A stretch of DNA of 38,413 nt from SAR86 cluster bacterium AG-339-G14 (GCA_003282105.1 QCAB01000007.1:1-38413), one strand, 5' to 3'. Shown: positions 16,404 to 24,753, numbered from the stretch's first letter. Translations and numbers: made by a program. The notes: generated by a model from the sequence alone, not told the origin.

Positions 16404-16568
16404 ATGTCTAACGATCTTAACGATTCGCAAATAACCAAAAATCTCTTCATCTTTTTTGTTGTTATTGCGTTGATTACTGCCTTGCTCGCTGGGCTAGGAA
16501 TGTATATTCAGGAATCCGACTTTAGGGCTAATCTTGAAGAAGAAACTCGTGAATCCTTAAACGAATAA
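16404..16568 (+). CDS. 54-aa single-helix membrane protein
   Basis: Short ORF encoding MSNDLNDSQITKN, then a hydrophobic helix (LFIFFVVIALITALLAGLGMY, residues 14-34), then an acidic tail (SDFRANLEEETRESLNE). The ATG at 16404 follows a perfect TATAAT by six bases, so a leaderless mRNA is predicted; no Shine-Dalgarno exists. Its TAA is immediately adjacent to the convergent amidase stop, with no intervening base, which fits a real compact gene. A coding frame with a clean helix and charged ends supports translation. No family is recognised; it may be a small membrane-complex subunit. Confidence 0.6.
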   Translation: MSNDLNDSQITKNLFIFFVVIALITALLAGLGMYIQESDFRANLEEETRESLNE

Positions 16569-17996
16569 TTATCCGATTTGAGTTCTCATCTCCTTTATAG
16601 CTGCTTCCCATGGTTCTGCGACCTCAAGTTGTCTAGCTAGACCGAACAACAACGATTCATTCCCGAACGAAGCCGTCAGCATTGTTCCTACTGGAAGATT
16701 TTTAGGCGTGCGGTATAAAGGAAGAGAAATTGATGGATGACCAGATTGATTAAAAATACCTGTAAATGGAGTATAAGTAGATAGTTTTTCTGCGTAGTCA
16801 ACAAAATCAGTGGTATTTAAATCTATGTTACCAATCTCAACCGGGGGCTTAGCCAAAACCGGGCTGAGCAGGATGTCATAATCTAAGAACATCTTTTCAA
16901 CCTCATAACCTATTTTATGATTGGTCTTAACAGCTTGAATGTAATCTTTTGCCAATACCTCTTTACCATTTTTTTGCATTTGGAGCGTAACGTTTTCCAG
17001 CATCGTATTGTCTAAGTTTTTTCCAATTTGTTTTTCCATCTCATCGATCTTGTTTGCCAAACTAGAAGAAATAACTGCCGCTATGGTTGTCATTATTTCA
17101 TCGGTTGGAAGATCAATTGATTTACTTTCAACAGAATGGCCAAGACTTTCTAATAAAGAAAAGGTTTTGGTCATTACGTCTTTCACTTCAGCATCAATTG
17201 AAATACTCTCGGGAACAATATAAGCAATCTTTAGATTTTTTGGATCCTTTTCTAGAGATGAAAGAAAAGAATCTTTTTGATAAGGCGCATGATATGGACT
17301 ACCAATTTCAGGACCTGAGGTTGCATCCAATAGGAGCGCACTATCTCTAACTGATATTGATACGCAATGGGCAATAGATTGACCGGCCCATCCTTCAAAA
17401 ACTTTTGGACCTCTTGGAGTTCTTGCTCTAGTAGGTTTCAAACCAACTAAACCGCAGCAAGAAGCTGGTATTCTAATCGAACCTCCCCCATCAGTTGCTT
17501 GAGCCATAGGTATAATACCTGCTGCAACTGCAGCAGCTGCACCACCACTTGAACCGCCAGCCGAATGATTTAAATTCCAAGGATTTCTTGTAGGACCAAA
17601 TAGCACCGGTTCGGTTGTGACTGTTAAACCAAATTCAGGAGAATTAGTTTTTCCGAAAATTACCAAACCAGAATCCAAACATCTTTGAGTTAAAGTATCA
17701 GTGAAATCAGCCACATTCTTTGCGCTCGACCTCGAGCCGTCAGAAGTGATTGTGCCTTCTAAAGAAGAATGTAAATCTTTTAATAAAAAAGGGACGCCGA
17801 AGAAAGGTCCTTTCAGATCGGTTTCAGCTTGAGCCATAGCAAGCTCAAAGTGTTTTTGGGGCACTGCATTTATAAGGGGATCTAATGTCTCAGTTAAAAA
17901 AATTGCCTCTTCTAATAATTCCTTAGCAGAGACTTCTTTTTTCTTAAGCAACTCAGAGAGGCCTAATGCGTCATACTCTTTATATTCTTTAAACAT
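16569..17996 (-). CDS. Amidase (amidase signature family)
   Basis: A 475-residue serine amidase. The amidase signature GGSSGGAAAAVAAGIIP with downstream DGGGSIRIPASCCGLVGLKPTR provides the Ser-cisSer pair, and the catalytic Lys lies in VPFLLKDLHS near residue 75. It hydrolyses an amide to acid and ammonia; GatA is the best-known relative, but no GatB/C genes are nearby and the sequence is closer to stand-alone amidases. The longer frame starts with a TTG at 18008; the ATG at 17996, one base after the dihydroorotase stop, is preferred. Last gene of the five-gene overlapping run, next to the dihydroorotase-like gene, so a nitrogen or pyrimidine-related substrate is possible. Confidence 0.92.
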   Translation of the reverse strand: MFKEYKEYDALGLSELLKKKEVSAKELLEEAIFLTETLDPLINAVPQKHFELAMAQAETDLKGPFFGVPFLLKDLHSSLEGTITSDGSRSSAKNVADFTDTLTQRCLDSGLVIFGKTNSPEFGLTVTTEPVLFGPTRNPWNLNHSAGGSSGGAAAAVAAGIIPMAQATDGGGSIRIPASCCGLVGLKPTRARTPRGPKVFEGWAGQSIAHCVSISVRDSALLLDATSGPEIGSPYHAPYQKDSFLSSLEKDPKNLKIAYIVPESISIDAEVKDVMTKTFSLLESLGHSVESKSIDLPTDEIMTTIAAVISSSLANKIDEMEKQIGKNLDNTMLENVTLQMQKNGKEVLAKDYIQAVKTNHKIGYEVEKMFLDYDILLSPVLAKPPVEIGNIDLNTTDFVDYAEKLSTYTPFTGIFNQSGHPSISLPLYRTPKNLPVGTMLTASFGNESLLFGLARQLEVAEPWEAAIKEMRTQIG

Positions 17997-17997
17997 C

Positions 17998-19332
17998 TTA
18001 TCTATCAAAAGTTATTTTTTCTACCGAAGTTGAATCAGTAACAAGTTGATTATCTAGAACAATGATTTTTCCATTGACTATGGTACCAGTTACAGAAGAA
18101 CTAAAAGTTTTTCCATCAAATGGAGTCCACCCGCATTTTGTCAGCTCAGTTTCGTTAGCTACTGATATCTCTTTATCTAAATCAAACATCATCAAGTCTG
18201 CCTTATAACCTTCTCTCACATATCCTCTATCTATAATTGAAAATCGATCTGCTACTCTATGACTCATGTAAGAAATAACTTCATCTAAGGTGTAATAACC
18301 TTGTTTGTGCAGCTCTATCATTATTTGAAATGAATGTTCAATAAGAGGAATACCTGCAGGTGCTTGCAAATATGGAAGCTTTTTATCTTCGTAAACATGT
18401 GGAGCGTGATCTGTAGCAACATAGTCTATATATCCATCTTTTAATGCCTGTCGCAGAGCATTCCTATCGGATTCTTTCTTTATAGCAGGATTACAAACAA
18501 TAAGATTTCCTAAAGAATTATAGTCCCTCTCATCAAACCACAAATGATGCACACAAACTTCGCAAGTTATTTTCTTTTTTTTAAGATCAATATTTTCAAA
18601 TAATGCTATTTCTTTTTCAGTTGTGAGGTGTAATACATGAAGGTCAGAAGAATATTTTTTAGCTAGCTCAATTACTTTCGATGAGGAACGATAACAACAA
18701 ATATCATCCTTTATTATGGGATGAAAACTTGCATCGATTTCTTCATTTTCAAGTTTTACTTTTTCTAAGTTATTTTTCATTGTTTCGTTATCTTCACAAT
18801 GAGTCACAATAGTTACAGGGCAATGCTTGAAAATTTGCTCTAGCGCAAAATCATCCTCGACTAATAGTGTTCCTGTTGAAGTCCCCATAAAAACTTTTAA
18901 ACCACAAGTCTCTTTAGGGTCTAATTTTTTAATTTCTTCAAGATTGGTTTCAGTGGCGCCAAAATAGTATGAATAATTAGTCCAAGATTTTTTTGCGCCT
19001 AGTTGATTTCTCTCGTTCATCAACTCTATTGTCGTCATATTTGGATCAACATTAGGCATATCGAATGTTGAGGTAACACCTGCATGCACCGCTGCTAGAG
19101 ATTCAGAACGTATGTCCCCTTTTTCTGTTAATCCAGGATCTCTAAAATGTACTTGGTCATCTATTATTCCTGGGGCAACATATTTTCCCAAACAATCTAC
19201 TTCTTTAAATGATTCACAATCTATTGATGAAGCAATTTTTTCAATTCGATCGTCTTTGATGGCAATATCTACAGTTTTTATTTCTCCTTCGTTTACAAGA
19301 TTGCAATTTTTTAAAACTAGACTAGCTTTCAT
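17998..19332 (-). CDS. Dihydroorotase-like cyclic amidohydrolase
   Basis: A 444-residue metal-dependent hydrolase. DDQVHFRDPGLTEKGDI near residue 60 is the N-terminal metal motif in the form D-Q-V-H, as in one branch of dihydroorotases. KVFMGTSTG carries the likely bridging Lys, IVTHCED and LHVLHLTTEKE the His ligands, and DYVATDHAPH the catalytic Asp. Dihydroorotase closes carbamoyl-aspartate to dihydroorotate in pyrimidine synthesis; allantoinase and hydantoinase are close relatives. The start overlaps the upstream gene by 11 bases and the stop is one base before the amidase ATG. Dihydroorotase is the best call. Confidence 0.88.
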   Translation of the reverse strand: MKASLVLKNCNLVNEGEIKTVDIAIKDDRIEKIASSIDCESFKEVDCLGKYVAPGIIDDQVHFRDPGLTEKGDIRSESLAAVHAGVTSTFDMPNVDPNMTTIELMNERNQLGAKKSWTNYSYYFGATETNLEEIKKLDPKETCGLKVFMGTSTGTLLVEDDFALEQIFKHCPVTIVTHCEDNETMKNNLEKVKLENEEIDASFHPIIKDDICCYRSSSKVIELAKKYSSDLHVLHLTTEKEIALFENIDLKKKKITCEVCVHHLWFDERDYNSLGNLIVCNPAIKKESDRNALRQALKDGYIDYVATDHAPHVYEDKKLPYLQAPAGIPLIEHSFQIMIELHKQGYYTLDEVISYMSHRVADRFSIIDRGYVREGYKADLMMFDLDKEISVANETELTKCGWTPFDGKTFSSSVTGTIVNGKIIVLDNQLVTDSTSVEKITFDR

Positions 19333-19666
19333 TTATTAATGGGTTGGACAACAATAAAATTTTCTTCTTAATTAATTTCTTGTCTATTTCGAATTCTACT
19401 CTAGAGGGCATGGATTCGAAAGTATCATAGATTTCAAAGATTGATTTTGAATATATTTTAGACAGTCCAGATTCATTTCTTATATAAGTAGCGGTGAGTA
19501 GAAAAGTTACTAAAAACCATAATTTTTTAAATTGAAATGAGAAAATTTCTTTGGACAAGGCTTTCAAAGAAACAAAATCCATAATTAAAGAAAAAGATTC
19601 TCCCTCTTTTAAATCCTTGAGAAAGTCTCCTTTCTCGCTCAAAACTATTACTTCTTTTAATTTCAT
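19322..19666 (-). CDS. Protein of unknown function (114 aa)
   Basis: A 114-residue protein with no recognised family. A mixed N-terminus (MKLKEVIVLSEKGDFLKDL) is followed by one hydrophobic segment around residues 45-62 (FKKLWFLVTFLLTATYI) that could be a membrane helix or a buried strand, and a lysine-rich C-terminus (IDKKLIKKKILLL). Its ATG overlaps the stop of the Smr gene by one base and its end overlaps the dihydroorotase start by 11 bases. This tight packing on both sides supports a real, translationally coupled gene. Codon use looks like that of its neighbours. Confidence 0.65.
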   Translation of the reverse strand: MKLKEVIVLSEKGDFLKDLKEGESFSLIMDFVSLKALSKEIFSFQFKKLWFLVTFLLTATYIRNESGLSKIYSKSIFEIYDTFESMPSRVEFEIDKKLIKKKILLLSNPLINES

Positions 19667-19890
19667 TATATTTTTCTGACTATGATTAAACCATAATTGT
19701 TTCCCATGCCTTCTTCATATTCACAATCTATCCTCTCCAAAACTACCTTTACTAGTGAAATCATCTTATGACTATTTCCACAAATTATTCTTAAGGGCAT
19801 ATCTTCTTGATTAAGGTAAACAAAATTTTCAACTAGTAAATCAACTTCATGATGTCTTATTCCATGTAGATCAAGGGAGTTTAATTTCAT
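19666..19890 (-). CDS. Stand-alone Smr domain protein
   Basis: A 74-residue protein consisting of a single Smr domain, a fold related to the C-terminal nuclease domain of MutS2. LDLHGIRHHEVDLLVENFV at residues 6-24 is the conserved LDLHG block. The usual T-G-x-G loop is degenerate here (ICGNSHK), so nuclease activity is doubtful. Larger Smr proteins in gammaproteobacteria (SmrB type) carry an N-terminal extension that is absent here. The start overlaps the O-methyltransferase stop by 4 bases. Confidence 0.75.
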   Translation of the reverse strand: MKLNSLDLHGIRHHEVDLLVENFVYLNQEDMPLRIICGNSHKMISLVKVVLERIDCEYEEGMGNNYGLIIVRKI

Positions 19891-20648
19891 TTTCTAAAAT
19901 AAGAAACTTCGATGCCATCAGGATGTGAACTCGAATACTCTCTTAGGGTGGGAATAAATTTGCTTTCAAAAATTGGATTTGTTCGAACAAACTCTAAGTA
20001 GTCTTCTAGGTGAAAAAGCACAATGTTGTCAGCAAAAATTATAGCGCCATCATTCAAACAATTATTTTCAATTAATAGTTTCAAATCGGTCAGATATGCT
20101 TCTTTCCAGTGATCGATAAAAACAAAATCAAATTTTTCATTTAATCTAGGTATTACTTCTGATGCTTTACCGTTGTAAAAAGTCACTTTGTCATGCAGTC
20201 CAGAAAACTCTAAATGTTCCTGTGCTATTTCTAAAAAATCTTTATTAGCATCGATGGAATATAGATGAGAATTTTTAGACAAGTTTCGAGCGATTCGAAT
20301 TGTCGAATAACCTAAATAAACCCCCAACTCTAAAACCTTTTGTGCTTTGCTCTCTAAAACATAATCGTCCAGAATTTTTCCTTTGTGGTCTCCAATATTC
20401 ATCAAAAAAAATTTATTGTAACCGCAGTCATCAATAATTTTTAGAACGCTCTCTGGATCATTTTTAATTGCTTTTTCTTTGACATAATTCAATACTTTTT
20501 TTTCTTTGGAACTTTCCTTGTCTAAAGACTTATAAATACTATTTTTCAATTCGCTAAAAATAATTTCTAAAACTCCATAAATGCTTTTACGGTTTATTAG
20601 AAACGGCGAATATGACCTTTTCTTGATTTTTTCTTTAGTTCTAGTCAT
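19887..20648 (-). CDS. SAM-dependent O-methyltransferase (COMT-like)
   Basis: A 253-residue class I methyltransferase. About 60 basic residues (RTKEKIKKRSYSP) precede the domain. Motif I is VLELGVYLGYSTIRIA near residue 96, the acidic residue binding SAM ribose is in LYSIDANKD, and FDFVFIDHWKEAY is the metal-binding region seen in catechol O-methyltransferase-type enzymes, with ADNIV supplying further ligands. Substrate unknown; a catechol-like diol is the family default. No Shine-Dalgarno: TATTAT (20655-20660, minus strand) ends exactly six bases before the ATG, so a leaderless message is predicted. First gene of the overlapping run toward amidase. Confidence 0.87.
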   Translation of the reverse strand: MTRTKEKIKKRSYSPFLINRKSIYGVLEIIFSELKNSIYKSLDKESSKEKKVLNYVKEKAIKNDPESVLKIIDDCGYNKFFLMNIGDHKGKILDDYVLESKAQKVLELGVYLGYSTIRIARNLSKNSHLYSIDANKDFLEIAQEHLEFSGLHDKVTFYNGKASEVIPRLNEKFDFVFIDHWKEAYLTDLKLLIENNCLNDGAIIFADNIVLFHLEDYLEFVRTNPIFESKFIPTLREYSSSHPDGIEVSYFRK

Positions 20649-20653
20649 GAAGA

Positions 20654-20660
20654 TATAATA
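20654..20660. promoter_or_regulatory. Symmetric -10 shared by divergent genes
   Basis: TATAATA gives TATAAT on the plus strand (20654-20659, toward the SbmA-like gene) and TATTAT on the minus strand (20655-20660, toward the O-methyltransferase). The minus-strand element is six bases from the ATG. A second plus-strand TATATT (20681-20686) lies seven bases before the SbmA-like ATG. Confidence 0.45.
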
Positions 20661-20693
20661 GTTTAAACTTCTTTCTGTTTTATATTTTTTTTT

Positions 20694-21749
20694 ATGTTGA
20701 GAGCATTTTACGGAACTAGGGAATGGGCGTACTGGGCTTATGGAGGTCTTGCGCTCCTCATAACCTCATTATGGATGCAGGTTCAAATGACTGTAGCCAT
20801 TAATACTTGGTACGGTGGTTTTTACGATCATTTACAAATAGCGGCAGATTTTTCAGAAAATCCTCAAGAAGGAATTGATATTTTTTATGATTTTTTAATC
20901 TCGACAGACTATCTCTTTAATGGATTTCAAGGCTCTCCTAGTTTTCTAGTCATAGCAATGCCGTATGTGGTACTTGCAACCTTTACAGCTTGGTTTACCA
21001 GAATCTATGGTTTGAGATGGAGACAAGCTATGACCTTTAATTACATTCCTAGATGGCAAAGTGTTGAAGAAGAAATTGAGGGAGCAAGCCAAAGAATTCA
21101 AGAAGACTGCAATAGATTCGCAAGAATAGTAGAGAGTCTTGGACTGCAAGTTGTAAGAGCTATTATGACATTAGTTGCATTTGTCCCAGTGCTTTGGAGT
21201 TTGAGTGAATCGGTCACAATTCCTTTTTTTAGCAATATTGAAGGTTCGCTAGTTTGGACTGCTCTTACAGTTTCTATTGGTGGCTTAGTAATTTCCTGGT
21301 TCGTTGGATACAAGTTACCTGGGTTGGAATACAATAATCAGAAAGTTGAGGCAGCATTCAGAAAGGATCTTGTTTTAGGAGAAGACGATAAAGTCAATTA
21401 TGCGCAAAGCGATACTCTTTGGTATCTTTTCACTGGTATAAGATTCAATTATCAAAGACTTTATCTTCATTACGGATATTTCGACATATGGATTGAAAGT
21501 TATGGTCAATTTATGGTGATTGTTCCGTTCCTAATTATTGGACCTAGCCTTTTTACTGGGGCAGCGCTCTTAGGAGTAGTGATCCAAATTTCTAATGCCT
21601 TTGATCGAGTTCATAGTGGTTTCGCTCTATTTTTATTCAATTGGACCACAATAACCGAGCTAAGAAGTATTTGGAAACGACTTCATGAGTTTGAGGCGAA
21701 TCTAGAAAGATTTTCAAATCCAAGTAGGATTGAGTCTAAATCTGTTTAA
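20694..21749 (+). CDS. SbmA/BacA-like peptide transporter
   Basis: A 351-residue inner-membrane protein of the SbmA/BacA family, proton-driven importers of peptides and related compounds with an ABC-type membrane fold but no ATPase. Family blocks are clear: VAINTWYGGFYD (residue 34 on), EIEGASQRIQEDCNRFARIVESLG, KLPGLEYNNQKVEAAFRKDLVLGEDD and NWTTITELRSIWKRLHEFE. It is shorter than E. coli SbmA (406 aa) because the first N-terminal helix region is missing; no in-frame start upstream restores it. No Shine-Dalgarno; a T-rich leader precedes the ATG. The 3' end overlaps the convergent hydrolase gene by 14 bases. Confidence 0.92.
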   Translation: MLRAFYGTREWAYWAYGGLALLITSLWMQVQMTVAINTWYGGFYDHLQIAADFSENPQEGIDIFYDFLISTDYLFNGFQGSPSFLVIAMPYVVLATFTAWFTRIYGLRWRQAMTFNYIPRWQSVEEEIEGASQRIQEDCNRFARIVESLGLQVVRAIMTLVAFVPVLWSLSESVTIPFFSNIEGSLVWTALTVSIGGLVISWFVGYKLPGLEYNNQKVEAAFRKDLVLGEDDKVNYAQSDTLWYLFTGIRFNYQRLYLHYGYFDIWIESYGQFMVIVPFLIIGPSLFTGAALLGVVIQISNAFDRVHSGFALFLFNWTTITELRSIWKRLHEFEANLERFSNPSRIESKSV

Positions 21750-22719
21750 GAAAATTTAATAAAAATTCGTTTACTTGTTTTGGAGCTTCTTGTTGAGTCC
21801 AATGACCTACATCATCAATTAACTCAACTGAAACTAAATTTTCATAGACCGGATCAAAATTTGCTTTTAAATCAGCGGTATCTTTGTATCCTTCGCCAAC
21901 AAAAAAATTAACTGGATCTAACGAACCAACCATTAAGGCTGCAGGTTGTTTTAATTTTTTATCTTTATAGCCTTTTAAATCATCAAAATCTTTTCTCTGT
22001 GCTCTATATCTATTGAGAGGACCTCTCATACCACTGTTTTCGAACTCATTTATAAGATAATTCATTTCATCATGATTAATCCATTTTGGATAATCATCAA
22101 ATTGAATAACATTATCTAGATACTTAGCCTCTGGCCCTTTGTCACTAACATTGAAGGGGCTTTCGAATTGTTTCTTCATACCTCTTCCATCTGCTGAAAA
22201 ATAAGTTGACTCCAAATATTTTCTTAAATTTGGTTCGAATTCAGATTCTGCTACCCCTTCTTCTTGAAAATAAATCATATAAAAAAATTTATCTTCAAAA
22301 ATTGCCTCGAAAGCATCCATGGGAGAAACATCGCCTTGAGGAAAATAAGGCACTGAAAGCCCTGCAACTGCCGAAACTCTTTTCTCATTCAAAAGGCTTG
22401 TGTACCAGACTATTGGCGCTCCCCAATCATGACCAAATAATATGGCTTTTTCTTCACCAAAAAAATCTATAACGCCGACAACATCGTCACTTAACTTCTT
22501 GAGAGTATATTCTTCAATTGCGTGGGGTTTATCAGAGCCGCCATAACCTCTTACGTCAATGGCAACAACTTTATATCCTGCCTCAGCAATTACAGGAATT
22601 TGATGTCTCCAACTAAACCAGCTCTCTGGACATCCGTGCACCATAATCACCAAAGGCCCTTCTCCTTCTACTGCAGCGCGAAGAGTGATTCCATTTGTTT
22701 CAATAAACTTAAATTCCAT
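21736..22719 (-). CDS. Epoxide hydrolase-like alpha/beta hydrolase
   Basis: A 327-residue alpha/beta hydrolase. The oxyanion motif is HGCPESWFSWRHQIP (residue 29 on), the nucleophile Asp is in GHDWGAPIVW near 103, and the general base His is in DDVGHWTQQEAP near 303. A cap-domain tyrosine in LNRYRAQRKDF fits the epoxide-opening role. Soluble epoxide hydrolases convert epoxides to diols; haloalkane dehalogenases have a similar active site, but the HGxP motif favours epoxide hydrolase. It starts 21 bases from the divergent MBL gene, with no Shine-Dalgarno; a minus-strand TATTTT (22730-22735) predicts a leader of only a few bases. Confidence 0.9.
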   Translation of the reverse strand: MEFKFIETNGITLRAAVEGEGPLVIMVHGCPESWFSWRHQIPVIAEAGYKVVAIDVRGYGGSDKPHAIEEYTLKKLSDDVVGVIDFFGEEKAILFGHDWGAPIVWYTSLLNEKRVSAVAGLSVPYFPQGDVSPMDAFEAIFEDKFFYMIYFQEEGVAESEFEPNLRKYLESTYFSADGRGMKKQFESPFNVSDKGPEAKYLDNVIQFDDYPKWINHDEMNYLINEFENSGMRGPLNRYRAQRKDFDDLKGYKDKKLKQPAALMVGSLDPVNFFVGEGYKDTADLKANFDPVYENLVSVELIDDVGHWTQQEAPKQVNEFLLNFLKQI

Positions 22720-22728
22720 TATTTACAG

Positions 22729-22735
22729 TAAAATA
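22729..22735. promoter_or_regulatory. Shared -10 in the 21-base divergent intergenic gap
   Basis: TAAAATA reads TAAAAT on the plus strand (22729-22734), six bases before the GTG of the MBL gene. It reads TATTTT on the minus strand (22730-22735), ten bases before the ATG of the hydrolase. Any -35 must lie inside the opposing coding sequence. Confidence 0.4.
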
Positions 22736-22740
22736 CATTA

Positions 22741-23409
22741 GTGAGTAATCTTAAGGCAAAAATAATTCCAGTAACACCCTTGATGCAGAATTCTTGCGTT
22801 ATATGGAATGAAGAGACAAAAAATGCTGCAGTAACTGATCCTGGGGGAGATTTAGATAAGATTGAAAGTTATCTTGAAGCAAATGGCTTAAAGTTAAAAA
22901 AAATTTTTATAACACATGGTCACTTGGATCATGCAGGAGGAGCATTTAATCTTTCTCAAAAATATAAAATCTCTATTGAAGGTCCACATAAAGAGGATGA
23001 ATTTCTAATTTCTGCTCTTGAAGAACACGGAAAAATGTACGGGCTCTCGGACTCTAAAAACTTTTTGCCGGATAGATGGCTCGAAGATGGCGATCAACTT
23101 GAATTGGATGGGATAAATTTTGATGTATATCATTGTCCTGGTCATACTCCTGGACATGTAATTTTTCACAACAAAGAAGCCAAATTTGCCATTGTCGGGG
23201 ACGTATTGTTTCAAGGCTCTATCGGTAGAACAGATTTTCCCAGAGGTAATCATGAGGATCTAATCAATGCTATAAGAACTAAGCTATGGCCTTTGGGAGA
23301 TGACGTAACTTTTGTGCCTGGTCATGGGCCTGTTTCAACTTTTGGCCAAGAAAGACAAACCAATCCTTACGTTGCAGATCAGTTATTCAAAACTTCTAAT
23401 TCTGAGTAA
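22741..23409 (+). CDS. Metallo-beta-lactamase-fold hydrolase (YcbL / glyoxalase II-like)
   Basis: A 222-residue dinuclear metal hydrolase. The signature THGHLDHAGG lies near residue 60, HCPGHTPGHV near 131, the bridging Asp is in AIVGDVLFQGSIGRTDFPRG, and the last His is in PGHGP. The layout and the GRTDFPRG segment match YcbL-type glyoxalase II homologues that cleave S-lactoylglutathione or related thioesters. The start is GTG at 22741 (VSNLKAKIIPV), with no Shine-Dalgarno and a -10-like TAAAAT six bases upstream, suggesting leaderless translation. The 3' end overlaps the convergent serine hydrolase gene by 31 bases. Confidence 0.92.
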   Translation: MSNLKAKIIPVTPLMQNSCVIWNEETKNAAVTDPGGDLDKIESYLEANGLKLKKIFITHGHLDHAGGAFNLSQKYKISIEGPHKEDEFLISALEEHGKMYGLSDSKNFLPDRWLEDGDQLELDGINFDVYHCPGHTPGHVIFHNKEAKFAIVGDVLFQGSIGRTDFPRGNHEDLINAIRTKLWPLGDDVTFVPGHGPVSTFGQERQTNPYVADQLFKTSNSE

Positions 23410-24545
23410 GCGGCCTTTTCTAAAGCTTCTAAAACGTTGATGCATTTTTCGTCATAATGTGGAGACAATTGCATCATTAAAGTCCCGCCTAATCCTGAAG
23501 CAGGATCGATCCAAAAATAAGTATTACAAATTCCCGACCATGCTAGAGAGCCAGATTTTCTTCTTCCTGGCATATCTTCTAAGTTAGTCAAAAAACCATA
23601 AGTAAATTTTTTCTTAATTTCGGGATACCATTCATGGGGGTGGATTAAGCTTGGGTTAAAAGTAGGTTGATGAAGATAATTTAAGTCACCAATTTGGTTT
23701 TTCATCATAAGATTTAAAGTTTTAGTGCTGATAAATGGATTTCCGTTAATTTTTCCTTCATTCAGGAAAAGTCTCATAAACTTGCAATAATCGTCAGGTG
23801 TAGAATAAATTCCGCCGCCGCCGTAATAAAACCCATCGGTTGAATCGTCAACAAAATCGTCTACGTTAATAAAATTTTCTGCTTCCATTGCGTGAAGAAC
23901 CGCAATATTTTTTTTATCAAAAGTTGAAGCATCGAAAGTTGAATCCTTCATTCCTAAGGGTAAAAAAACTTCTTCGGTGATGAAATCGTTGAGATTGTTA
24001 CCTGAAATTTTTTCTATTATTTTTCCAATCCATCCAAGGCTTATACCATATTCCCATCTCGTTCCAGGTTGATAAGCTAAAGGAGCTTTGAGCTGAGATC
24101 CATCTTTACTAGTCAAGGGCGCAAGCTCTTGATTTACAACTAAATGACTTAGAGTGGGATCGTGAAAATCATATCCAAATCCAGACGTATGCGATAAAAG
24201 TTGATGGATAGTAATGTCTGATTCAATTTCATCATAGGTAATATTGTTTTCATGCAATTTAGCTACCTTTATCTCGCCGAGTTCTGGAAAATATTCTTTA
24301 GCATAGGTATTTAGCTGAAATTTTCCATCATCTAATAATTTTAAAGCAGCTAAAGTGGTCACTGCTTTAGACATTGAGGCTATACGATAGCGTGTGTCAT
24401 TAGTAGGAGGTAATTCACTAGTTAAATCTTGTGTGCCGAAGTGCTCATAAAGTATTGTTTCATTTTTATCCGTTAATGCGTATGAGGCAAAAGGAATATT
24501 TTCTTTTCGAAGAGCTTCTTCAACTGCTAGTGTTATATTTTTCAT
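23379..24545 (-). CDS. Serine hydrolase, beta-lactamase/PBP4-like fold
   Basis: A 388-residue member of the class C beta-lactamase-related family. The nucleophile is the Ser in SMSKAVTTLAAL (SxxK, residues about 57-60), and the Tyr of YGISLGW near residue 174 is the second catalytic element. GYDFHDPTLSH, FYYGGGGIYSTPDDYCKFMRLFL and the C-terminal WSGICNTYFWIDPASG are typical of cytosolic or periplasmic esterase-type members. No signal peptide. Family members include esterases and peptidases; true beta-lactamase activity is unlikely. The ATG is only 17 bases downstream of tRNA-Gly(UCC) on the same strand and has no Shine-Dalgarno, so the mRNA may arise by processing of the tRNA transcript. Confidence 0.9.
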   Translation of the reverse strand: MKNITLAVEEALRKENIPFASYALTDKNETILYEHFGTQDLTSELPPTNDTRYRIASMSKAVTTLAALKLLDDGKFQLNTYAKEYFPELGEIKVAKLHENNITYDEIESDITIHQLLSHTSGFGYDFHDPTLSHLVVNQELAPLTSKDGSQLKAPLAYQPGTRWEYGISLGWIGKIIEKISGNNLNDFITEEVFLPLGMKDSTFDASTFDKKNIAVLHAMEAENFINVDDFVDDSTDGFYYGGGGIYSTPDDYCKFMRLFLNEGKINGNPFISTKTLNLMMKNQIGDLNYLHQPTFNPSLIHPHEWYPEIKKKFTYGFLTNLEDMPGRRKSGSLAWSGICNTYFWIDPASGLGGTLMMQLSPHYDEKCINVLEALEKAAYSELEVLNN

Positions 24546-24562
24546 AGATATTTAAATTTTTT

Positions 24563-24637
<75 letters not shown>

Positions 24638-24753
24638 AAATCTTAATTTAAAGAAAGATTATACATCTTTGCTCATTGCTATAAAAAAAAGATTGTTCCA
24701 ATGGATTTTTTAGAAGAAACTTATAAGATAGTCAGTCTTTTAAGGAGGAAAGT

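Noticed and set aside
23379-24545. True antibiotic-resistance beta-lactamase
   Set aside because: There is no signal peptide, the sequence follows the esterase-like branch of the family, and the context has no resistance or mobile genes.
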